From the NCBI GenBank assembly GCA_020740775.1, contig JAHEWK010000008.1, positions 620,001 to 684,000 of the forward strand: DNA of 64,000 bases, read 5' to 3'. Made by a program: the position numbers and the translations under genes. The DNA comes from Ilyonectria destructans (lineage: Eukaryota > Ascomycota > Sordariomycetes > Hypocreales > Nectriaceae). Shown one piece after another: positions 33,201-43,875 of this stretch (positions within the stretch are counted from its first letter, which is position 1; the number at the start of each line of letters is the position of its first letter). The notes below the pieces were generated by a model. That model saw only the letters and a list, made by a program, of their open reading frames with translations. It was not told the origin of the DNA and made no database searches.

Positions 33201-36200
33201 CAAGGACGGCTAGGGGTGTGTGCGGACGTTTAATTCCGCCCCGCCCACACCGCATTGTGTCGGTACGTGGCCGATGGAGGGTCGCGACGTTTGAGAGAGC
33301 AACTGGACCCGCACCGGGGCCGGGACTCCACCACTCCACCGAGGTCTGGGCTCCGCTGAGGCTGGCTGGGGCCTGGTTTCGGTGATTGACTTGCATCGCG
33401 GCGGGATCGGGACGGCTATGAATTGATCCTAAGTATTTGTTTGGTCATGCCACCTCGTTAGTCGTCCCGGGGCGAGAGAGAGTGAGCAATGGGCGCTTTG
33501 GCGGTCAGAGAAGCTTTCCGAGCCTAATTCCAAGAACCAGAGCTGTGCTGTAGGGATAGCGCGGCACGAATTGGAAGAGCTCAGCTCCAGGAAGACGGAC
33601 GAGGTTGGGTCCAGGTACGGTACCGGTACGGGTAACGGTGCGGGCAATGGTGTCAGGGAAGCGAGGTGTACGAAGCAACGGGAGGCGCGGGTGTCAGTTA
33701 TGACAGAAGGCAGCCGGCGTGTGTCAAGATTATGTGGGATGGATGGAGGTGGAGGATGGAGGTGGAGAAGAGCGAGTTTGCATGACCTTGTGAGCCCTGA
33801 CTGACTGTGCCTGACAGCGGGCAGGTACGACGCACAGCCATGCTCCTTGGTTTGGAAGGAGGTATCCATGGCCGCGATGCGATGGGATCCTGCCGTTTCG
33901 TATCGGCGCTTAGCTAAGCTGGCCGTGGCTTTGCAGCTTCACACGGGTCCTAAGGTAGTTGTGAAGGCCGATGACCACACACATTCATTGAGCTCTGCGC
34001 CATATGCTCACTTCCTCTGACCTACACCCTGATGACTGAACTGCCGAGTCATCGTTATAATTATCAATTGGTGTGCGTTTCGCCAGGCGTTAAGGTTCTG
34101 GAGTCCCGGAGCCTCCCGCAAGGATATGCACCGTTGGGTTGAGCCAGAACCCGTGTCATCGAGCCGTCTCACGCCTCGCAGCTCACGCTTCACACCCCCT
34201 AAGCCTCAAGCGTCCGGGCGACGACAACAGAGATTTCCTCGCAGTTTGATTCGTCCGCAATGGAATTGTTGGCCACCTCCTAGTCAGGCTTTCCTTTTGC
34301 CTCAGGGCTGGACATTACCGAACTTTGCCGACTAATCTCCGTTATTGGTCGATCCGCCACGCGGATGCAAAAATGACACCCTCTGATTGGCGCAAGCACG
34401 ATCCTGCAAGTCAGGTTTCCACCCGTCCGCAATGCCTTTGCGCCGGACTAAAGGCACAGCGCCCAGGGCCTCGGCCTGAAGATATTCCCTGCATATCATA
34501 TCACTTCAAAGTTCTGGTGGCTGCCTCATATTCTCGATGGCATTGCCATGGCTTGAATTGGACGTTGAAAGGGAGGGGAGTGGTAGGCTTGGGAAATCCC
34601 ACGATTCCACAGCTGGCCTGTGTGAGTTGGGATTGTTATTGGAGGGCCTGGGCATGGATCACGGCACTGCACTCGCGAACCATCATGACCTTGTTACGGA
34701 GCAAAGTACCCACCTCCGCAATCCACCCGGCTTCTATCTTGAGTAAGAGCTCCAGCACCGGAAGCTGTTCCATGGTGTAGCGTGGAAAACAACTGGACCT
34801 GGGAAAAACTTGTATCCCTGGACCTGGACGCTGAACGGAATGATCCCCACAACGCGCAGGCCTGCGTCTGCGTTTGCGGCGCTCGTGATGTCCCAGTCTT
34901 TCAACTTCACACCCCCCCTTGCCTTGACGGGCTGCTGACTCGATCCGAAGCCCACCGTGGGGAGGTGATTGGCCGCTCCACACAATCTCCTTGGCAGTGG
35001 TAACGCTTGTGGGGAGCTCACGACTTCCCCACGTTCAACAGATACCAGACTTTCTATTGTCAGCTCTGCTAAAGATAAAGTACTCGCTAACTGAATTGTG
35101 TATCTGCCTAAACCCGTTTTGTCCACAGCGCCCCACAAGCTTTACCGCTGCCAAGGAGAAAATGACAAACTGTGGGGAGGCCTTGGAAAAAGAGCCATCC
35201 TGGCAATGGGTCCGCAACCGGGATCGAAGACGAATCGAGCAGCTGGATACTTGGTCTATGCTGGAGAAGCTGGGGTGCCGGCGGCCTCTGCGTTCTCGGG
35301 GCCGGGAAGGGGTTCGTTCAGGTCAACCAGGAGTCCGCCCCCTCCTGGATGGCATGCAGTGAGATCTGGCAAGATTGATTTCAAAGACGGCGAGATGAGA
35401 TGAAGCACGCATACTCCGTAGGGAGGAGGAGAGAGGAGAGACAAGACGATACGGAGAAGCCGATGGACCCCTTACCAACCGATTTGGGGAAATGCGGAAT
35501 AAGGAACATTGCTTTGCGACACAAAATCCTCAAGGGGTCTGGCGGGCTGCCTAGGTAGGTTAATTGATGGCAAGTGACGTTTGATGCCGCCGGCTCTAGC
35601 GCGCGTACCTTGATCAACCGCTGCGGCTTTGCTTGTTCCGTCGTTGATACAACCTCGTCCCCGCGCGGGCGCGAGATGCGTGGGTACGGTTTGAGCTGAG
35701 AACAAGATTGGGGTGGCGGTCGTTGTGGTGTTGTGGTGTGAACGTGGCCATATCGAGGCGACCAGACGCAACAGAACACGCAGACTTACACCTGATTCTT
35801 CACAGAGCATATACCGGAGCATGGTATCGTCGTCTTGTTGTCGTACGTCGTCCCTCGCCGCTGTCTCTGCTGTTGAGATGGAGTGGGATGTTGGAGGGAG
35901 TCGTCTGTGTCAGTGTGATTGGTGTGGCAGCGCCTAGTCCATGCTGAGGGGTGCATGCTCGCGTGGAGCCGGGGCGGAAAGGAGGGGGAGGCGTTGTCCA
36001 CCAAGGCTACCCCAGGACAAAGAGAAGCCCGGCGAGAACAAAGGTAGGGCGTCGTCGACCACTCGTGGTGAGCTAAACGAGCCATGGGGAGCGTGAGGAG
36101 CTGTATGAGGAGCACGACAGTCACCGCGAGGGACCAACCAGGGCCAAGTCCGACAGATTTTCGCTCTCTTGCACGCAGCACACACAGAACCCGGGGCCGG

Positions 36201-37604
36201 ACCATTGAAACACCCTAGCCCCCCCCCAGACAATCAACCCCAGAGAGGAGAAGTGCATTTGGACAACTGGATTACGGGGCCGGAGCGCTGTGTCGGCGTC
36301 TCGTGGTTGTTGGGGACGAGTAACGGGGATTTCACCACGTCCAGTCGGCAACTCCCCCAGCATCGAGCATCGTCATCTGGGCGCGGTTGGCTCTGGGCGC
36401 CTGGGGCACAGCTGAGGAGACGTCAGGAGTGGAGGAGGACTCGAAGAGTTAGATGGGGTATCCCCACACACACAGGGCAATCGCTTGCTCTGACTTGCTA
36501 TTCGCACCAACATGACCGAGAGGGATCCCCACAACCTCGCTCCCAGCAGAACTACCCAGCAGAAGCACGCTTGGCATGCGCACCCACGCTCCCCGATGCC
36601 ACGGTGCCACCTCCAGACTCCGTACGGTACCTTGCTCCGTCCTTACCGCGTCTGGTGTAGGTCCGTCCGTTGACCACGCCGCTATCCAAAATCCGGGTCT
36701 GCAGACCACTACGCGCACCCTCCTCCGAGGTCCTGGGCTTGCGTCCCCCTCGACGCCATCGTCGCCTTTGCTGCCCCTCGACCAAGTCAGCACGCCCTCG
36801 ACGAAGGCGTCACACACACCCTCCTCCTCCACTTGGCATTGCCCTGCTCTGCCCAAACTCCTTCGCCCCTTCGAGAGCCCTCGTCCAGACTAGCGACCAG
36901 AATATAATAACCACCCACCCCCCCACCTGCCGCCCCCGGATTTTCGTTCCCTTGGCTTCGAACTCCTCGACTGTGTCTGTCTCCTCCAACCGTGACTGAC
37001 TTCCACCACTCTCCCATAGGGAACTTGGGCGCTTGCTCCAACCAAATCCCTGGGATCGTGGCCGACGTTGAGCCTCACTTGAACTACCTGCCTCGCCTAC
37101 CTGCCTCAATAGGGACAACTCTCCACTCTCCACTCCAAGACAACTCTCCACTCAACCGAGTCTCTTTACTATCCACGACAACATCACCGCCGCCTTTCAC
37201 GACGACGACGACGACTACGCCTACGAATCTAATCGATACCCATTAACGACTTTAACTCCGACGCCGACGACTACCATATCCGCGACGCCTACAAATCTCC
37301 ACTCTGTCACCCTCCTCCGTCACCATCGTCCGCTTGACCGGATCCTTCTATGATTGTCAAAAGTCAACACGCGCATTCTCCCTTTAGGTTCACCACTCCG
37401 GACTCTCGGGACACTACATCCGCCAGGACCCTAGTACCACCTTCATTGGATTACTCGACGTCGCATCCCAGAACCCTTCGATTACCAAGCCGCCCCAGGC
37501 GACCTGCACGACTTTTAACCATCGGAAGGACTCTGTAAACCCGGCCCGGGACGCTCACGATACCCAATTACCATTTAACCCAAAGAACGTCAATTTTCGC
37601 AACC
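30228..37604. other. gene-poor region of about 7.4 kb, right part probably a long leader
   Basis: No supportable gene. The longest open frame (minus 31039-31881, 280 codons) is a low-complexity reading of G-rich sequence, and two other frames are also open there. From about 36660 to 37604 the + strand turns into C/T/A-rich sequence with almost no G, typical of a long fungal 5' leader and promoter for the Zn2Cys6 regulator at 37605; long leaders are common for regulatory genes. TACCTAA at 32338-32344 and a CCTAGGTAGG at about 35550 are copies of the intergenic motif noted elsewhere. I see no tRNA or transposon. Confidence 0.55.
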
Positions 37605-40600
37605 ATGGCGGCTGAAGCATCAGAAGGATCCGCCGCCCCACCGTCGCCGGCATCCACATCGGCCAAGACCATCACGGATAGGAACCTCAAGAAGCGAGCC
37701 TCGCCCGATGATGATTCCGAGGCACCCCAAAAAGTGACGAAGCGACGGGCTGCTCGCGCTTGTGTCTCTTGCCGAGCACGCAAAGTCCGCTGTGACGTTG
37801 TTGAGGGCGCACCTTGTGGAAACTGTCGCTGGGACAATGTCGAGGTAGGCACCGGGTCCTCCGGGTCTTGTTGGCCCGCTTTCAATTTTGTAACCGTCAC
37901 TGACCTGAACAGTGCGTTGTTCAAGAAAGCCGCAGACGAAAGTGAGTGGATTCAATCCCTTCCGGCCTTCATATGCCGGTTTTCAACGGAGCCCCTTGCA
38001 GCTCCTTTCCGGCTCGCCGCGGCTCCCGAGGAGATCGCGTCATACAATGCCAATGCAGCGCTTAACAAGAATTCCAACTAACACAAACCGCAGAAAGAAT
38101 CATCTCACGGCCAGCACAGTGGGCCAGGCCGCCCCCACCGAGGCACAGCTGCGATGCAAGACGGCGTCCAACAATCCCTTGGCGATAAGCACCGCCGACC
38201 TCCGACGCCCTAGCAGCGGCTCTGCCATTTCCACGAGCAGCATTGACGGCCCGAGCAGCTTTCTGAGCAATTCCGGCCTCGATAACCATGTGCCGCACAT
38301 GATCTGTGAGTTTTGCTGACGCCAGAACTTGCTTTTTGTGCGCGCTCTTGATCCCCCGACCTCTCATTGGCTAGTGCCATTTTTGGAGAACGCCTCCGTT
38401 CTCCGCACTTTCAGCCGCTCTGTCCCACTTTCCCCCCTGTACCCCGCCTCTCGCAACCCCGACGCTCGATCACATGAAGATGACAATGAGACGCTATTGC
38501 TGACCACGAGACCTCTTAGACCAACGCTCTGGCTATCGTCATGACCCCGTCCTACTCAATAAGCTGCATACCACTGAGGGTAGCTCACAGCGCGTGGGGT
38601 GGTCAAACCTCATGACCACAGCCTCAGTGTTTGACAACCTGCGCACGTCCCAATTCATCAACTCCGTCGAGGAGGCAGACAATACCAGTATCAGCAGCAG
38701 CAGTAACAACAACAACAACAGCTCCAAACTCCCCGCCTTCCTACGCCCCCTACCGACTAAGATTGCTGCCGAGGATGTCAAGTACCTCCACATCAAGGGT
38801 GCCCTGTCACTCCCCACCCTGCCGCTCCAGAACGCTCTGTTGCAAGCTTACGTCGAATTTGTCCACCCTTACATGCCACTCATGGACCTCAACCACTTCC
38901 TCGGCACCATCAGCACCCGTGACGGACGCAATGGCCAGACTAGTCTGTTCTTGTATCAGGCCGTGATGTTTGCGGCATCTGCTTTTGTGGATATGAAGTA
39001 CCTCCGAGAGGGTGGTTACACCACGCGCAAGGCCGCCCGCAAATCTTTTTTCCAGAAGACAAGGGTAAGTTTATCGCACCCCTGGCTAACCGATGATGTT
39101 CGATCGATATTCACATGTCAATAGTTGCTCTACGATTTCGACTACGAGTCAGACCGCCTTATTCTTGTTCAGGCACTACTTCTGATGACGTACTGGTATG
39201 AGACACCAGATGACCAGAAGGACACTTGGCACTGGATGGGAGTGGCAATCTCACTTGCCCACACGATCGGACTTCACCGCAATCCCGGATCCACGAGCAT
39301 GACTCCCGCCAAGCAGAAGCTTTGGAAGCGGATATGGTGGTCCTGCTTCATGCGAGACCGGCTTATCGCTCTGGGCATGAGGCGGCCGACCCGCATCAAG
39401 GATGAGGACTTTGATGTCCCCATGCTGGAGGAGAGCGATTTTGAAATTGAGGTTCTTCCGGAGGACAACACAGTCATCCCGGCCTCATGCACCCTCGTTC
39501 GAGATGTTGATATGCAGCGAGAGCTAGCCATCATGTGTATTGCCAAGGCCCAGCTCTGCGTGTGCATCAGCCACATGCTTAAGGCTCAGTACTCTGTTCT
39601 AATCCGGGATAAGATGAAGCCCGAGAACACTACAAACAGCACCATGATGCTATTCCCTAACAAGCAGCTCGACAATGTTGAGAGTGTTACCGAGGTGGAC
39701 CACGAACTTATGGCATGGGCCGAGTCCCTGCCGACCTGCTGCCAGTTCCGCACCTTGACTCCGTTGGACGTCAAGGATGGCCGATCTACCATTGCGGTGC
39801 AGCGAACTCTTCTGCACATGGTTTACTACACGACCATCTCTGCCCTACACCGACCCCAATTCCTGCCGTCATCGCCCCTCCAGGCCCCCACGACATCTCG
39901 CCAGGTCCAGGACATGTCTCGTCTGAGAGTGCGCGATGCTGCCATGCACATCACCCGCATGGCGACGGAGCTGCACCAGTGCCGCCTGGAGCGCTTCCTC
40001 CCTACTACCGGTGTAACTGTCATTCTGCCGGCCATGATCATCCACCTCTTGGAGATGAAGAACCCGGCGCCACAGTCCCGTGAACGTGCGACTAGGGGAT
40101 TCCGACAGTGCATGCGAGTGATGGAGAAGCTGCGCGAAGTTTATGCAGCTGCCGACTATGCGACGGGATTCCTTGACGCAGCCTTGAGAAAGGCGGCGAT
40201 CGATATCAACGCGAATATTGCTCCGTCGACTATTGCGATGATGAAGCGGGTGCCGGTCGAGTTTAGCGCCCAAACGCCGCCTCCCGAGAACGCACCGTAT
40301 ATGACGGCATCTGAGTCCCTCTTCAACGAGCGACCTAAGAAGGAGCCCCAGCCTACACCAACACCGACACCGACGAGAATGATGCCGCCCAACACGGTCA
40401 ACGCGGCGGCCCTGGAGTTGTCAACCAACTCACCGCCACAGACGGAGCTGGAGTCACCCGCGGCCGGGATTACACCGAGCGCAAGCGGTGCTTCAGAGGA
40501 GATCCAACTGGATGTGGACCAGATGGACCTGGATTTCATGCAAGGCCACGACGAATTCGACTGGAACGCCGTCGCTGGAACCGACTTTGACGTTGACCAA

Positions 40601-40774
40601 TGGCTGCAGTTCCCCCCAGAGGGAGTTGCGAACCAAGACGAGAACTTGATTGCCGGCGTATTGGGACGGGGTGTCGACGAGCCTCCGACCATGTCTGCTG
40701 AGCAAGCTTTAAACTGGGCCATGAGCGCCGAGGTAGACCCTAATGCTATGACGGAGATTCCCACACGGGGCTAG
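37605..40774 (+). CDS. Zn(II)2Cys6 transcription factor with fungal-specific regulatory domain (CTF1/Far-like)
   Basis: Exons 37605-37844, 37913-37941, 38094-38305, 38520-39064 and 39125-40774 join to 891 residues. The binuclear zinc cluster is at residues 53-81 with spacing CX2CX6CX7CX2CX6C. The sixth Cys is the first codon of the 29-bp exon 2, so splicing of intron 1 is needed to complete it. A basic ESRRRKKN linker follows. The middle (VEFVHPYMPLMDL ... WHWMGVAISLAHTIGLHRNP ... WKRIWWSCFMRDR) is the fungal_trans domain. The C-terminus is Pro/Thr- and acid-rich and may activate transcription. The zinc cluster resembles, from memory, the cutinase transcription factor 1 / FarA-FarB group that controls fatty-acid and cutin use, but that subgroup call is tentative. 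The long C/T-rich leader suggests regulated expression. Confidence 0.9.
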
Positions 40775-43700
40775 AGCCTCACCGGAGAGCTTTAAGCCTT
40801 TTGTTTATGATTTTTGGTGGAGAAACCGGGTAGGAGTCTAGGATTTTGTTGCTTTGCCTGGAGTACCGCATTAGATTCTGGCGTCATCTTTTCTTCTGGA
40901 CTTTGGGGCGTTGAGCGCGGGCTCAGTCCCCAAGGTGGCGCAAATGTATTGGACGGGTCGGTGGATTATTTATTTGGGTTCGGGATTCATTTGGGCACAA
41001 AAAAAGGGACGCTGAGCATGACAGTTACGAGACTAATTCAACGAGGGAGTTGAAGGTTCCCAAGGAGGAGGAGGAGGGTGTGCATGGTGATGGCAACTTG
41101 ACACGGGCATCTATCTATTGACGACCTTTCCTACCTCGTTATGGTACATACTAGCTAGTGAAGAGAGACGAAGTCGAGTGCACATTTAACTGATACGATT
41201 TATCTTTGTCTGTGACTGTGACTGGTGATGCGTGACTGGCCGTGTGACGCGATGTGGGCTACGGGAAAGACGGGATGAAAACGACGGACGGGATAAGATG
41301 GGATGAATGGGCTGAGACACAATGAGGCGATGTGATCTGGGCTGAGGGAAGATGAGCTGATGATTGGAGGTAGTTGAATTATATCTGTCTGTGCTGTCGC
41401 GACCAATCTCAGGTGACGGTAGCCAGGTTGGGAGAAACTGGTAGGGAAGGGCGATGAAGAGAACGGGCTGAACGGGATGAGATGGGAATGAGGCTAACAA
41501 GGAGTGAGGAACGAGAAACGAGGAGCGAGAAACACGAACTAGAGTGTGACTACATTTTCGAAGCACGGATGGCATTGGACGATCTTGGTCAAACCCCCGG
41601 TCCCATCGCGAACTGCATCTTCCCTGGCCAGCTGTCTTACACCATAGACCGTAGGCATGTGGCCTCCGCGACTGCGACCGTGTCTTGCCCGTGTCTCTAT
41701 TTTGTTTCCCACTCGGGGCCCTGCGTACAGGGGATGGGGGTTCACAATAGCGGGAAGACGGGATGGGATGGTTCCTGTTCGTGTGGTTGGCGGATCTCGA
41801 AATGTGCCGGGGCCAGGCGAGCTGCAGCCGTGGCGTGTATGTGGATGGTGGCAGGATAACGCAATGACGACAGCGCGCAGAAAAGGAATAAGAAGAAGAA
41901 AACAAACGAAGGACACGTCCCCCCGTACACAGGACATGGGGACTGTTGACAGACAGGGGAATGCTGCAAGCACGGAGATGGAGAGTGACGGGGGTGTGAT
42001 GCTTGTCCGTGGTGGTATTGTGGCAATGTGGCTTGTGATGTTTGGATGGATGACAGATGACCCCAACCAAGCGGACTTGTGAATTGGGTTTTGTGGGTGT
42101 CAGTTCTGAGACTAGATGGATCTCTTTGAGGGATGGCTTTCTGCCGTCCGCTGTATCGTCCGTCGACGTGCTACTCATGCTACGTTGTACCTGCGTCTGC
42201 GTCGGAATACAACCTGAAGAGTCGTACTCTCCCGCCTCCATCCACAACCGTAATCAAAATGATATTCCGTGGTACCAGTCCAGACCCCAGCCGCGTCGTA
42301 AATGGAATGGAAATATTTGTGTAGTGCCGTCCAGGGGGCCTGGGAGCCTTGGCTCGGTCGTCTATCGGTTGATGGGCCAGCAGCCATGTAGCGGTTTAGC
42401 GTTGGGCGATTCGGTGAGGCGTTCCAGGGGGGTGGGGGGATCTGGGCTTGCTGCAGTGCGTGTTTGCAGTGCTTGTTATTGTTTCCAGGTTGCTACAGCG
42501 CTTGCTACAGTGCTTGCGTAGCGGTTCCTCGGACTGGGGGTGCTATTTCAGGCGTCGTTCAGAGGGCTGGGGCTGTCAGAGGCAGTCAGAATTGGGGCGC
42601 CATCTCAGTACCCCGGCGGTGTTTGGCCAGATTCGGAAAAGGGCCAGGCCATTCTCATCCACCTCATTTCATCATCTTTCTCCCAGCCGACCTAACTTAC
42701 CTTTTTCACCTCCTCTCCTCCTTTAAACTCTTCATCCTCGTCTTCGTCTGTGTGTGTGTGTGTTCTTTATCCAGCCAGCAAGCCAGTCATTCTCTCATTT
42801 ATTTTGTTGTTGCCCGTTTGTTTCCTCTTTGTTTCATCTATACTTGCATCCCATTCCCTTTCTCCTTTTTCCGCATCAACGCCAAAGCAGCCCAACGCAA
42901 AGCCCCCTCAGTGACCACAGCTCCACAGCTCCCCAGCTCCGAGCTGCTCAGAAACCTCCTCGGCCCCAAGGTCCAAGACACGCAACGCACGCACACACCC
43001 CCTCCCCACGAGACATATCGCGATTCGCTGCTCGCCCGCGCGACAGACATTCCCGTTCTGTCCTCTCTCTCCTCTCACAACGACCGCCGTCAGCCACCGA
43101 TCGAATGCGTACGGACTAGAGGCATAAGGAAGCCCGCTTTGCCTTGATATCCACTTTCCTGCTCGCCAACGGAGCCCGCCGCAGCAAATCCACGTCACCT
43201 CCGCTTCCGATTTCTCTTCCACCTCCGCACCAGCTCTCCAGCTGTATCCCGATCCATTGTTGGCTGGCGAGAAGCCCAAGCAAAGCAAAGCAAAGCACGG
43301 GTCACATGGGTCGACGGATTTAAGTGTAACTCTAGCTTCCTTCTGCTGCACAAACCAACGTTGCCAACGCTGCGACCCACGAACCACCGCCTGCGTCCGT
43401 TCCGCTCCGGGCATTTCTCTTCATCAAGACCGCGTCCGCGACGTGGCCCCTGCCACATATTCAATCCCGCGACAGCGACTGCGCCCGCGCCGCCGCCACC
43501 CGCTTCTGCTTGCTCTTGCTTGCTCTTGCTCATAGCCCTCAAAAAGCGCCCTCAACCCTCTCACGCATTCTGTATCCCTTCCTATTCGCTCTTCCCGATA
43601 TCACTCTCTGCCTGACCGCAGCTGCCTCTTTCTTCCCTTTTGTTCCCCGTTTCCTTTGCAATCAACACCCACGCCCCGACCCTCAAAGAATCACAGCCTA

Positions 43701-43875
43701 GATCCTTCTCGAGAGTACCAACTGTCAATTACTCCCCGCGCGTCCTTTCTTCGACATGGGCATCAAAACCGTCCTTCGCGCCCGCCCTGTCGACTTGTAT
43801 CCAGGCTCATAGACAGACGATGCCTCCGCGATCCATTACGCTCTCCCCCATCACCGTCACAGCACCAACACAACC
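40775..43875. other. intergenic region with long pyrimidine-rich leader for the GAS2-domain gene
   Basis: 3.1 kb with no supportable gene. A minus-strand open frame of 353 codons (41186-42247) has no domain and overlaps two other open frames, so its openness reflects stop-poor base composition. The stretch 42640-43875 is rich in C and T with few G, has a (TG)7 run at 42749-42762, and is probably promoter and leader of the next gene. Near-duplicate GCTACAG(C/T)GCTTG segments lie at about 42490-42520. Confidence 0.5.
42749..42762. repeat. (TG)7 microsatellite
   Basis: Seven TG dinucleotides in the pyrimidine-rich leader region. Ordinary simple repeat. Confidence 0.9.

Noticed and set aside
41186..42247. 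353-codon open frame on the minus strand
   Set aside because: No domain, Ser/His/Pro-rich low complexity, and two other frames are open over the same bases, which points to stop-poor composition rather than a gene.
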